Positions 34,720 through 43,054 of a stretch of 64,000 nt of DNA are shown in pieces. Source of the stretch: Chlorogloeopsis sp. ULAP01 (GTDB lineage: Bacteria; Cyanobacteriota; Cyanobacteriia; Cyanobacteriales; Nostocaceae); NCBI RefSeq assembly GCF_030381805.1, contig NZ_JAUDRH010000014.1, positions 62,001 through 126,000 on the forward strand. Direction: 5' to 3'. Position numbers and translations under genes: made by a program. The notes beneath the pieces are model-generated. The model worked only from the letters and a program-made list of their open reading frames with translations, was not told where the DNA came from and ran no database searches. Each line of letters starts with the position of its first letter. The first letter of the stretch is position 1.

Positions 34720-35344
34720 AATTGTTGCTCACAATAGTTCAAGTTTGTTGATTTAAATTCTTTTCTGCTTCTAGAAGTGAAGGCAGTTTAGAAAATAGTT
34801 TAATTTTTGTATCTGATGGCGATCGCCATTCATTTAATTCAAATTTTTTCTTCGCAAGGTAGCTTGTTCTTAATATTATGAGGTTGCTCAGATAAGAGCA
34901 AATATTCTTTGTTTTGAAAACAATAAATTAAATTTATGAAAAATTTATCAGTTTAAGTTAGCTATAAATAGAAATTCACCGTAAATACCACAGTATAAAC
35001 GGGAGAATAATTTTTGATTATAAAAAAGGGCAAACGATAGAGAGCTAAGGTTTGTGGTTACAAGCTATCAACAACGCTCGTGTAGAATCTCCAAAAGCAT
35101 CTCTAACCTCTATGAGAAGGCAGAAGTACGAAGGCAGAAGGGAACCCCGTAAATAAATTTATGGGTTTCTAACAATGACGTATTGTATCTCGTGCTACGC
35201 ACTCGCTCTAAATATTATTATCTTCTCCACGAATAAATTCGGGAAATTGAAACCTTTCGGGCAGAAGGCAGATGATAAAAAAAGGTATTAAATTTTACTT
35301 AAACTTCTGCCTTCTGCCCTTCTTCGGTCATTAAACAGAAACCT
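34720..35344. repeat. gene-poor, repeat-rich intergenic region
   Basis: No gene in about 620 bp. It contains AT-rich DNA and duplicated GAAGGCAGAAG / CTTCTGCCTTCTGCC units on both strands (around 35110-35145 and 35265-35330). A weak relative of the sulfur dyad (TCACCGTA at 34976) is present, but the left half is poor. Confidence 0.5.
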
Positions 35345-35480
35345 AATAACTGCCGTAGCGAGTGAAGATTTTGGCAAGTGCAGGAACTTGAGAAAATCGA
35401 TAAGCGGCATAGCACCAAATCGCAACTTATGAAAAGAAGACTGGCATCTACGTGTCTATCGGCAGAGTATTCTCCTGTAT
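35345..35480 (-). pseudogene. CadD-family transporter remnant
   Basis: On the minus strand, in one frame: V-F-F-S, stop, then VAIWCYAAYRFSQVPALAK, IFTRYGSY, stop. This matches helix 5 and the loop of the intact copies (VFFVMVSVWCYTAY...ISRYG in copy 1). The first two thirds and the last helix are missing. It lies beside TauE gene 2, so a fifth CadD gene once stood here. Confidence 0.7.
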
Positions 35481-35482
35481 TA

Positions 35483-36286
35483 CTAAACAGAAGGTGTTAG
35501 GAACTCGATTGTACTAGATGGACGATTTTGTTCTTGATATTTTCGCAATGTGATCAATGCGAGGATAGCAATTACCGTCAGATAAATACGCTTTAACCAT
35601 ACATTACTCAATTTGAGAGTAATCTGACCTCCTATTATTCCGCCCACAAACATCGTTATACCAAGGATGATTCCTAAGTGAAAATCTACTATTTCTTGGT
35701 GTATAAAAATAACCGTAGCTATCAAGGATGAAAATACATTAATAAATTTAGTAGTTGCGATCGCTTCCACAAAACTCATCCGAAACAGCATGACATAAGC
35801 AGCTGTGAGTAAAGTCACGTAACCACCACTAAAAAAACCACCGTAAATGCCAAGGATGAAAGTAGCTGCATAACCCGCAATTTCTCTTATATGTGGAGGT
35901 ATCACTTCAATTCTGGTCACTTCAGCATTACGATTAATAACTGATAATATTGTCACTATTATCATTGAAATAGAAATTACCAGTGGCATTGATTTTGAAG
36001 GCAAAATCAATACAAGTAGTGCTCCTAAAATTGACCCTACTATAGTTAATAACGTCAATAATGGTAGTCGTTTGATCTGAATGATTCTTTTACCAATAAA
36101 AGGTAAGGTTCCACCAATACTCATTAACGTTAGTGCAAACATATTGGTAGCGATCGCAGTACGCGGCTCTACTCCAAATTCAAGCATCAAAGGCACAGTT
36201 ATCAAAGATGTGCTACCAGCAATAACGCTAACAATGCTGGCTATAAAAAAGATTCCAGCAAGGATTACTGTTTGATAAACGTCCAC
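35483..36286 (-). CDS. TauE/SafE family permease 2
   Basis: 267 aa from the GTG at 36286. It has about eight hydrophobic segments, with SIVSVIAGSTSLITVPLMLEFGVEPRTAIATNMFALT at the N-terminus and GIYGGFFSGGYVTLLTAAYVML as the second half-motif. The family exports or imports sulfite, sulfonates or related anions. It lies next to a decayed CadD gene and upstream of CadD copy 4, repeating the TauE-CadD pairing seen at 28.6-30.2 kb. Confidence 0.86.
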   Translation of the reverse strand: MDVYQTVILAGIFFIASIVSVIAGSTSLITVPLMLEFGVEPRTAIATNMFALTLMSIGGTLPFIGKRIIQIKRLPLLTLLTIVGSILGALLVLILPSKSMPLVISISMIIVTILSVINRNAEVTRIEVIPPHIREIAGYAATFILGIYGGFFSGGYVTLLTAAYVMLFRMSFVEAIATTKFINVFSSLIATVIFIHQEIVDFHLGIILGITMFVGGIIGGQITLKLSNVWLKRIYLTVIAILALITLRKYQEQNRPSSTIEFLTPSV

Positions 36287-36494
36287 AATTTATTTTGACT
36301 ATTAGTAAATAGTTTAAAGTCATTTTAGTATTAATTTAATTATTTAGCTATTAATATAATAATCAAAAGATTACTAATATTTTTAGTCAAAATCTTAACA
36401 ACTAAGTTGCTAAAAAAGATGTTAAACCTTATGTTTGGCATCTTAAATAGAAAATCCAAATCTAACACTAAAAATTTAATGGCGAGCAATTTTT

Positions 36495-37295
36495 TTAAAC
36501 ACCAGGAGTCTGTCCGCCATCAACAAGAATCTCTGCACCAGTAATAGAAGAGGCGAGATCGGAAACCAAAAATAAAGCCAGCGCTGCAATCTCTTCTGGC
36601 TTGACAATTTTTCCCAAAGGAATAGCTTGCAAGGATTCCGCTTTGATTTCTTCTACACTCACACCACGGGCTTGAGCATTTTGTTCTGCCAAACGTTCAG
36701 CACGCTCTGTGCCAGTTAGACCAGGTGAGATAGCATTAATGCGAATATTATCCTGGGCTAGCTCTTTAGAAATTCCACGCGTGAAGTTTAACAGAGCAGC
36801 ATTAGTTGTACCACCAGGCAAGAAGTTAGGACGAGGTGTACGTCCTGCACCACCGATAATGTTGACAATCCGCCCATCACGCCGATTTTTAAAATGGGGA
36901 ACGACGGCTTTAACTAAACGAATATAGCCCAGTAATTTTAGGTTCCAAGCATCCAAAAATGCATTATCATCTAATTCTAAGAAAGACCCTGCACGAGCTG
37001 AACCAGCATTGTTAATGAGAATATCAATCTGACCAAATTGTGCCAAGCTAGTGGAGATTACTCGATCAATGCTTTCTGCTTGCGTGAGATCTGCACTAAT
37101 TGCAATCACTTTAGCACCTAGAGTATTTAAGGATTGAATGTCAGCTACTGCTTTTTCTAATTTTTCTAAATTACGAGCAGTAATGACCACATTCACACCT
37201 TCAGTATAAAGACCTTTGGCAATAGCTAATCCAATACCCGCACTTCCACCTGTGACAATTGCTGTTTTACCTGATAGCTTTAGATCTAAACTCAT
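36495..37295 (-). CDS. SDR-family protein lacking the usual catalytic Tyr-Lys
   Basis: 266 aa, Rossmann fold with TGGSAGIGLAIAKG (cofactor loop, about 15-28) and NNAGSA. The catalytic segment that normally reads YxxxK is GGTTNAALLNFTRG, with Gly and Asn in place of Tyr and Lys, and the usual Ser is in a GGAGRT context. The C-terminus GAEILVDGGQTPGV is typical of SDRs. It may bind NAD(P) without classical dehydrogenase chemistry, or use other residues. It stands alone, flanked by TauE gene 2 and a decayed dehydrogenase gene. Confidence 0.82.
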   Translation of the reverse strand: MSLDLKLSGKTAIVTGGSAGIGLAIAKGLYTEGVNVVITARNLEKLEKAVADIQSLNTLGAKVIAISADLTQAESIDRVISTSLAQFGQIDILINNAGSARAGSFLELDDNAFLDAWNLKLLGYIRLVKAVVPHFKNRRDGRIVNIIGGAGRTPRPNFLPGGTTNAALLNFTRGISKELAQDNIRINAISPGLTGTERAERLAEQNAQARGVSVEEIKAESLQAIPLGKIVKPEEIAALALFLVSDLASSITGAEILVDGGQTPGV

Positions 37296-37483
37296 AAAAA
37301 ATTAACCTCAAAATGTAATTTGTTGCTTATGAAACATCAATCGCGATCGCTACATAGCTAAATATCTTGCTTTTAATTAGTACTGTTAATAAAATGTCGA
37401 ACCTGCTCTAGCAATTCTGGTCATACATTGGAGAGGTATAACACTGCACGTATTTGGCTCATCTTGACCAAAGCTAAATCAAG

Positions 37484-37960
37484 TTACAAGTTATTTGATA
37501 TATCTTCTTGAGAAATAATGCTAATAATATCTCTTAGATAACGTTCGCGAAATTGCTCCGTAGACGCTTCGTCAGCCCATTCTTCCGGTGTTTTCTTATC
37601 CAAGGATGTTTCTTTTACCAAGCGGTAAACATCAGCCGCTCTATAAAAACTACTTTCAGTTAGACTTAACTCTTTAAAGGTTTCTGCAATCTCTTCCATT
37701 TGTCCTATCCTTTGCTGCGGCGGCTAATTGCCGAGTTCGTTTACTGCGATCATCCAGGGCAGTAATAGTTTTCAATCTATTTTGATTGAGTACAGATGCG
37801 TAGACGCAAAGCAGCTACTTGCAGAAGTCGCTAGCTAACGCAACGCCTGACGGCGAAAGCGCAAGAGCGCAGGTACGGCTTCCAACGGTAGCGGCTTATA
37901 ATCAGACATCGCCTGCCCCATATCACCCGGACTTAAAATACCAACAGTTTGAATTTGCAT
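37484..37960 (-). pseudogene. NAD(P)-binding DUF1932-type dehydrogenase, disrupted by a repeat and a deletion
   Basis: Three collinear pieces on the minus strand. 37960-37901: MQIQTVGILSPGDMGQAMSD, the start of a 6-phosphogluconate-dehydrogenase-like Rossmann domain. 37900-37794: 107 bp of dispersed repeat with a stop. 37793-37703: VLNQNRLKTITALDDRSKR, TRQLAAAAK, which continues the Rossmann domain. Then the middle is missing, and 37699-37484 (71 codons, MEEIAETFKELSLTESSFYRA) resembles the C-terminal DUF1932 end of the family. The 71-aa ORF alone should not be treated as a gene. The assignment of the last piece is from memory of the family and less certain. Confidence 0.65.
37794..37900. repeat. 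dispersed repeat inserted in the dehydrogenase pseudogene
   Basis: 107 bp containing GCGTAGACGCAAAGC and AACGCCTGACGGCGAAAGCGC, a common cyanobacterial dispersed repeat. It sits precisely between two adjacent pieces of the Rossmann domain (…GQAMSD | VLNQN…). Confidence 0.65.
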
Positions 37961-38034
37961 GGAAAGCTTGATGATTACCTCTATTCAGCTTTGAACTAAG
38001 ACGCTGTTTGTAGGGATTGAGTTATGACTAAAAT

Positions 38035-38060
38035 TACTATAAGTTGATAGAATTACCGTA
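38035..38060 (+). promoter_or_regulatory. candidate sulfur-regulon dyad
   Basis: TACTATAA, spacer GTTGATAGAA, TTACCGTA. The spacer is nearly identical to that at 31087-31096 (GTGGATAGAA). It ends 53 bp before the next ATG. Confidence 0.6.
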
Positions 38061-38113
38061 TTTAACTTCAATAGGAAGTTATCACAAATCATTCCAAGGA
38101 AGCAAGTCATCCA

Positions 38114-38566
38114 ATGACTCAAAAAGCAGAATTATCTCGATTTTTCCTAGCTTTTGTGGCTGGATTTGTTGCTGTGCTGATATTTCATCAAGGCTTGCTG
38201 GCGCTGCTTCATGCAATTAACTTTGCGTCCCGTCCTCCATACCAAACTACACCTACACAACCTTTTGGTGTACCCCAATTTCTCTCAGGTGCTTTCTGGG
38301 GAGGAATTTGGGGTTTAGTGTGGGCCACTTTGACACTACACAGGCAAGTAAATAGAAATTATTGGATAGCTGCACTACTATTTGGTGCGATTGCACCGAC
38401 ATTGGTTGCTTGGTTTATTGTTGCACCATTGAAAGGTTTACCCATTGCCGGAGGTTGGCAACCAACAGCCATGATTACAGCTTTATTAGTCAATGGTGCT
38501 TGGGGAGTAGGAACAGCCTTATTGTTTAATTGGTTTGTGAGAAAGCAAGATGAAGTCAGCGAATAG
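38114..38566 (+). CDS. hypothetical membrane protein
   Basis: 150 aa with four predicted membrane segments (FFLAFVAGFVAVLIFHQGLLALL; FLSGAFWGGIWGLVWATL; YWIAALLFGAIAPTLVAWFIV; MITALLVNGAWGVGTALLF). It looks like a conserved bacterial family of unknown role; I do not recognise a name. AAGGAAG precedes the ATG by 11-14 bp, and a candidate sulfur dyad lies further upstream. It is not in an operon with its neighbours. Confidence 0.75.
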   Translation: MTQKAELSRFFLAFVAGFVAVLIFHQGLLALLHAINFASRPPYQTTPTQPFGVPQFLSGAFWGGIWGLVWATLTLHRQVNRNYWIAALLFGAIAPTLVAWFIVAPLKGLPIAGGWQPTAMITALLVNGAWGVGTALLFNWFVRKQDEVSE

Positions 38567-38754
38567 ATTAAGTTGATACAAATTCTCTGCATCACGAAAT
38601 GCGATCGCATTCAATAATTTCAATAATTAAATTTATCTATGCACATAGAGTCACGTCGCATTATTATTGCTTTAGGGCAAATTGATTACCAGTGTTCATT
38701 TTAGGGGAATAGGAAGTAGATTTTTCTCCGTAAAGATTGAATCAAAAGATAACA

Positions 38755-39429
38755 ATGAATCATAAGCAATGGACAGAAGTTGACCACTACATCACTGATT
38801 TGCTTGTGCCTCCCGATCCTGTGCTAGATGCTATGCTTCAGGCTAGTGATGCCGCCGGTTTGCCACCACATAATGTTTCGCCAAACCAGGGCAAGCTGCT
38901 AATGTTGCTAGCATTAATCCAAAGAGCACACACCATTCTGGAGATTGGCACGTTAGGTGGCTACAGCACGATCTGGCTTGCCAGGGCATTACCTGCTGAT
39001 GGTCGTTTAATCACCCTGGAGTCAAATCCCAAGCACGCCGAAGTTGCCCGCGATAACATTGCCCGCGCTGGTTTGGCTCATCTCGTTGAGGTGCGCGTTG
39101 GGCGAGCAATAGATACGCTGCCACAACTGGCTACTGAGGGGCAACATCCATTTGATTTGATATTCATTGACGCAGATAAGCCAAGCAATCCAGAGTACTT
39201 CGTGTGGGCGCTAAAGCTCTCTCGTCAAGGCAGCCTGATTATTGCTGATAACGTTGTACGCAACGGAGTCGTGATTGAGGCAAACAGCGACGATCCCAGT
39301 GTCAAAGGAGTGCGTCGTTTTCACGAATTGCTCGCTGCTGAACCGCGTGTGAGCGCCACAGCAATCCAGACTGTAGGCAGCAAAGGATATGACGGCTTTG
39401 CGATCGCTTTTGTTACGTCTGAGGATTAG
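38755..39429 (+). CDS. class I SAM-dependent O-methyltransferase (caffeoyl-CoA/catechol type)
   Basis: 224 aa from the ATG at 38755; an in-frame TTG six codons upstream is less likely. SAM-binding motif ILEIGTLGGYSTIWLA, then FDLIFIDADKPSNPEYF and IIADNVVRNG, the metal-binding D...D-N arrangement of cation-dependent O-methyltransferases. The base composition is a little richer in GC than its neighbours. Substrate unknown; it lies between a membrane protein and sulfur-transfer genes with no operon partner. Confidence 0.87.
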   Translation: MNHKQWTEVDHYITDLLVPPDPVLDAMLQASDAAGLPPHNVSPNQGKLLMLLALIQRAHTILEIGTLGGYSTIWLARALPADGRLITLESNPKHAEVARDNIARAGLAHLVEVRVGRAIDTLPQLATEGQHPFDLIFIDADKPSNPEYFVWALKLSRQGSLIIADNVVRNGVVIEANSDDPSVKGVRRFHELLAAEPRVSATAIQTVGSKGYDGFAIAFVTSED

Positions 39430-39489
39430 CGATATACTCCAAACTCCCTAACTAAGCCGTAGTTCCACTAAATCTATTCAAACCGAAAT

Positions 39490-39555
39490 ATGTCAGACAT
39501 TGCCGATTTTTCTGCTTCTCACCTGTTGTCGCTGTATCGCGATCGCCTCACTTGA
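39490..39555 (+). pseudogene. possible amidase N-terminal remnant
   Basis: ATG then SDIADFSASHLLSLYRDRLT and a stop. This resembles the first 20 residues of amidase-signature enzymes (ASELLxLYRxxxLSPVEV). Nothing amidase-like follows. The remaining parts of 39430-39756 contain no gene. Weak, based on a short match. Confidence 0.3.
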
Positions 39556-39756
39556 TCAGAATATCTAACTGCCAAGATGCACGTGAAGCATAGAGCTAGT
39601 GTTCTTTGATGTACGTGGAATGTTATTATACATTTTACTAAATACTGTTTTCCGACTGATTTTTAGTATTTTTTGGAATGCAGCTTTTAGACAAGGCTGC
39701 ACAAATTACTTTAGATGGCTTAATCAGAAGCATATTAAACAGCAAGGAGCATCATT

Positions 39757-40713
39757 ATGAGATTGAAATATCTCTTGGCAAAGTTGAAAAAAACTAAGTT
39801 TCTTGCCTTGGGAGCAGTGTTTTTTGTTTGTCTGTTTATTATCCCGCAATTAACTTTTTCAGCATTTTCTGCCAATCCCCGTGCAAGTATTCAGTTTGTT
39901 GCACCAGATTGGGTAGCTGAGAATTCTAAAAATCCAAATCTGCGGATCTTGGATGTCCGTAATTTACCTCTAGACTATATCGAAGGACATCTTCCTGGCG
40001 CGGTTAATATTGCTGATACTGCTTTTAGAGGGCCGAAAGAAGGTCTACCTGTGCAGTATTGGAACAATGAAAAACTGGGACAAATATTTGCAAATTCTGG
40101 GGTAACTAACAATAGCCGCGTCCTTGTCTATTCCGATGACAGAGATGTCTTGGGTGCAACAATGGTGGCTTATTTGCTAGAACGTTCTGGTTTGCAGAAT
40201 ATCGCAGTACTAGATGGTGGTTACACAGGTTATCAAGCTTCCCAACCAGTGACTAAGGAATTTCCGAAATACACAGTAGGTAAATTCACCGTTCGGGATA
40301 ACCCTTCTATTCGCGTCAGTCTGGATGAAGTCAAAAAGCTGATTGGTAAACCAGGAGTTACTTTTATCGATCCCCGACCGGCAAATCTGTTTCGTGGTGA
40401 GGAAAACCTCTGGGTACGTAACGGACATATTCCAGGTGCACGGAATATTCCTTGGCCTACCTTTATGGATGCTAAGAATCCTCACAAACTGAAGTCACTA
40501 GATGAGATTAAAAGCATCCTGGCAGAGAAAAAGATTAGTCCGTCAAATGACATCATTATCTCTTGCAGTACAGGAAGAGAAGCAACATTACAATACGTTG
40601 TCTTGAAGCATTTGCTTGGTTATCCGAAAGTGAGAGTGTATGAAGGTTCGTGGACTGAATATAGCACCCATAAAGATTTACCTGTGGCAACGGGAGCTGA
40701 ACAGGTGAGTTAG
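39757..40713 (+). CDS. exported two-domain rhodanese (thiosulfate/3-mercaptopyruvate sulfurtransferase)
   Basis: 318 aa. An N-terminal signal or anchor (FLALGAVFFVCLFIIPQLTF) is followed by two rhodanese domains. The first (about 45-165) has RVLVYSDDRD at the active loop, with Ser in place of Cys, so it is structural. The second (about 185-310) ends IIISCSTGREA with the catalytic Cys at 270. It transfers sulfane sulfur to cyanide or a thiol in the periplasm. A YeeE-type transporter gene follows, suggesting thiosulfate processing at the membrane. AAGGAG precedes the ATG. Confidence 0.9.
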   Translation: MRLKYLLAKLKKTKFLALGAVFFVCLFIIPQLTFSAFSANPRASIQFVAPDWVAENSKNPNLRILDVRNLPLDYIEGHLPGAVNIADTAFRGPKEGLPVQYWNNEKLGQIFANSGVTNNSRVLVYSDDRDVLGATMVAYLLERSGLQNIAVLDGGYTGYQASQPVTKEFPKYTVGKFTVRDNPSIRVSLDEVKKLIGKPGVTFIDPRPANLFRGEENLWVRNGHIPGARNIPWPTFMDAKNPHKLKSLDEIKSILAEKKISPSNDIIISCSTGREATLQYVVLKHLLGYPKVRVYEGSWTEYSTHKDLPVATGAEQVS

Positions 40714-40752
40714 AAGTCTAAACAAGTTTTCATGAAATAGAGAGATCAGAAA

Positions 40753-40911
40753 ATGAGACATATCATGTTGTTGCTAGCTGTATTATTGACAACCTTTAAT
40801 ACAGTCAGTGTACCTTTGGCTGAAAATGTAGAGCAGGAAAGCTTAGTAAGTTGCAGAAGGAGTAAGGAAAAACCACCCGAAAGTTCTGAAAGTCGTAGTC
40901 CCCAAACTTAA
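40753..40911 (+). CDS. small secreted peptide of unknown function
   Basis: A 52-aa ORF: MRHIMLLLAVLLTTFNTVSV, then PLAENVEQES, then a charged, serine-rich tail with one cysteine (LVSCRRSKEK). The N-terminus has the shape of a signal peptide with cleavage near PLA. It lies 39 bp after the rhodanese stop and before YeeE. There is no clear homologue in memory; coding status rests on the signal-like start, position and RBS-like AGAGATCAGAA. Confidence 0.45.
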   Translation: MRHIMLLLAVLLTTFNTVSVPLAENVEQESLVSCRRSKEKPPESSESRSPQT

Positions 40912-40942
40912 ACGATTCTCATTTTGATGCAACATAAAGTAT

Positions 40943-40965
40943 GGACACAACATTAAGTTGTGTCC
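40943..40965. repeat. perfect hairpin upstream of yeeE-like gene
   Basis: GGACACAAC (40943-40951), loop ATTAA, GTTGTGTCC (40957-40965). There is no T-run, so it is not a canonical terminator; it could be an operator or mRNA structure 43 bp before the YeeE start. Confidence 0.6.
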
Positions 40966-41008
40966 TAACAAGTAGCATGATAAAAAATTTTTGAGTGCTA
41001 AATTTCTT

Positions 41009-42211
41009 ATGAGCAGCGTTGTTGGAAATAACCTACCATCTGGCTCAAAAATATTACCTCCTCGACCACAGAAGTTAATTGTAGCGATCGCTTTAGCTGT
41101 GCTAGCAGGTGGAGCAGTCGCTTTAAGTTCCTACGGTTGGCGACAAAGTGTTCTATTTCTCATCGGTGGTTTGTTGGGTGTTAGCCTCTATCATTCCGCT
41201 TTTGGTTTCACATCTGCTTACCGTAAGTTGCTAGTAAATCGGGATGTTCAGGGAATATACGCGCAATTAGTGATGCTGGCGATCGCCACTATTCTATTCG
41301 CTCCCGTTTTAGCTGCTGGCTCTGTTTTTGGTCAAAAAGTAGAAGGAGCGATCGCACCAGTGGGAGTACAAGGCGCGATCGGTGCTTTTTTATTTGGTAT
41401 CGGGATGCAATTAGGTGGAGGGTGTGGTTGCGGCACACTTTATACTATTGGTGGCGGTAGTATTACTATGCTTATAACCCTATTTACCTTCTGTGTAGGT
41501 GCATTTTGGGCAAGTTTGACTAGGCATATATGGTCTGTATTACCACAGATATCGCCAATTGTTTTCGGAGAATCTTTGGGTTGGGTAGGAGCAGTTGGTT
41601 TACAGTTAGGCTTGTTTATTTTGATTGCAGGTTTACTGTGGTGGTGGAATCAAAGGAGTCGAAATCAGTTACAAACCAAGTCAAATAAAGCGCAAATTTT
41701 ACCTCATCCTACAGAATTTTTGTCTGGGCCTTGGCCATTATTCACAGGAGCTATTGCTTTAGCTACGCTCAACTGGCTAACTCTGATCATTTCAGGAGAG
41801 CCTTGGCGAATTACTTGGGGATTTGCCTTATGGGCAGCTAAAATCGCCACTATTTTTGGTTGGAATCCTGATAGTAGCCCCTTTTGGGAGGGAATGTCAT
41901 TCTCAGATATTGTGGTTACTGATGTTTCCTCTGTAATGAATGTTGGTATTATCTTGGGAGCAGCCTTAGCAGCAGCCTCAGCAGGAAAGCTAGTTGCTAA
42001 AACTCAAATTTCTCTTGCAGTAGTAATTGCAACCATTATCGGTGGATTGATGATGGGTTATGGAGCTTTTATTGCCTTTGGTTGTAACGTCAGTGCCTTT
42101 TTTAGTGGTATTGCTTCCACCAGTTTACACGGCTGGATTTGGATCATCTGTGCTTTATTAGGAACTGGAGTTGGTATTCGGTTCCGTTCTTTATTGAAAT
42201 TGGTTAATTGA
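41009..42211 (+). CDS. YeeE/YedE family transporter (thiosulfate-type, TsuA-like)
   Basis: 400 aa from the ATG at 41009; an in-frame TTG lies at 40991. It has about nine or ten membrane segments. Cysteine motifs typical of thiosulfate-uptake YeeE proteins are present: GIGMQLGGGCGCGTLYTIGGGS (C139, C141) and GYGAFIAFGCNVSAFFSG (C359). The protein would move thiosulfate or a similar sulfur species across the inner membrane by Cys relay. The rhodanese upstream is a natural partner. Binding to TusA-type proteins is known for the family; none is encoded here. Confidence 0.88.
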   Translation: MSSVVGNNLPSGSKILPPRPQKLIVAIALAVLAGGAVALSSYGWRQSVLFLIGGLLGVSLYHSAFGFTSAYRKLLVNRDVQGIYAQLVMLAIATILFAPVLAAGSVFGQKVEGAIAPVGVQGAIGAFLFGIGMQLGGGCGCGTLYTIGGGSITMLITLFTFCVGAFWASLTRHIWSVLPQISPIVFGESLGWVGAVGLQLGLFILIAGLLWWWNQRSRNQLQTKSNKAQILPHPTEFLSGPWPLFTGAIALATLNWLTLIISGEPWRITWGFALWAAKIATIFGWNPDSSPFWEGMSFSDIVVTDVSSVMNVGIILGAALAAASAGKLVAKTQISLAVVIATIIGGLMMGYGAFIAFGCNVSAFFSGIASTSLHGWIWIICALLGTGVGIRFRSLLKLVN

Positions 42212-42526
42212 ACTTAAATTATATAGCGTTTCCTAATCTACTGAGGTACTGAGTCATTGCTAATAAAATTGGGCAAACTTCTGCGTAACTCTGCGCTCTC
42301 CTCTGCGTTTAAAAATATTGGTTCTGTACCTCACTTAACTGGGAATCGCTATATCTTGCACCTATCGGGATTAAGATTTTTGGCGTTGCATAATTGCGGG
42401 ATGAATTTAGGATTTGTATGACTCAATAATCAGCGTGTCTCCGCGTCAGCCTCGATCATCCCATTGTTCAGCAACACCAGATTTTTTTATTTCTGTCCAT
42501 GTTCAACTAGATAAAATATACGAAAA
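42212..42526. other. intergenic, no gene seen
   Basis: 315 bp with tandem CTCTGCG-like units near 42278-42310 and AT-rich DNA. No ORF with coding character and no clear regulatory motif. Confidence 0.45.
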
Positions 42527-42955
42527 ATGAATGAAACATTTATGTTAGCTGCTTTAGCCATAAGCAGAAAAGCTTTGCCAGAATGTTTGCCCAACCCACC
42601 AGTAGGTTGTGTCATTGTAGCTACTGAAGAGATAGTGGCAAAAGGATACACGCGATCGCCAGGGAAATATCATGCTGAGGCTGATGCACTGAACCAGATT
42701 CAAGGCAAAGCGTTCGACTGCTTGAAAATGTACGTAACTTTGGAACCTTGTTCTTTTTATGGACGGACACCCTCATGTGCTTTAGCTATTGCCGAAGACC
42801 CTCGTATAGATGAGATTTATGTATCTTTAGTAGATCCAGATCCTCGCAATCTGGGGAGAGGATTGGACATTCTTAGAAAAGCAGAGAAGGTAGTTCATCT
42901 TGGATTATGTACTGATGAGGTTAGTAATTTTCTTAATCAATATCTATTAAAGTAA
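42527..42955 (+). CDS. stand-alone RibD-type deaminase domain protein
   Basis: 142 aa containing only the zinc deaminase domain of RibD: PNPPVGCVIV, the HAE zinc/catalytic motif (49-51), and PCSFYGRTPSC (zinc cysteines 75 and 84). The reductase half of bifunctional RibD is absent and the frame ends cleanly, so it is a single-domain enzyme. It could act in riboflavin synthesis or on another pyrimidine-like substrate. It stands alone between sulfur genes. Confidence 0.86.
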   Translation: MNETFMLAALAISRKALPECLPNPPVGCVIVATEEIVAKGYTRSPGKYHAEADALNQIQGKAFDCLKMYVTLEPCSFYGRTPSCALAIAEDPRIDEIYVSLVDPDPRNLGRGLDILRKAEKVVHLGLCTDEVSNFLNQYLLK

Positions 42956-43054
42956 TGAAACAAGAATAGGAAATTTATCCCCCAATTAATAGATATTTGT
43001 TCCTATTCTGCATAAAAGAAGAGAGTTAATCAACTCCCAGTCGCATCTACCTTC

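Noticed and set aside
34976..34983. Additional sulfur-regulon dyad upstream of CadD copy 4
   Set aside because: TCACCGTA has a mismatch and the left half (TTAGCTAT) lacks TAC at the required offset.
37484..37699. Independent 71-aa hypothetical gene
   Set aside because: It lies collinear with two other pieces of a DUF1932-type dehydrogenase and has the character of that family's C-terminus.
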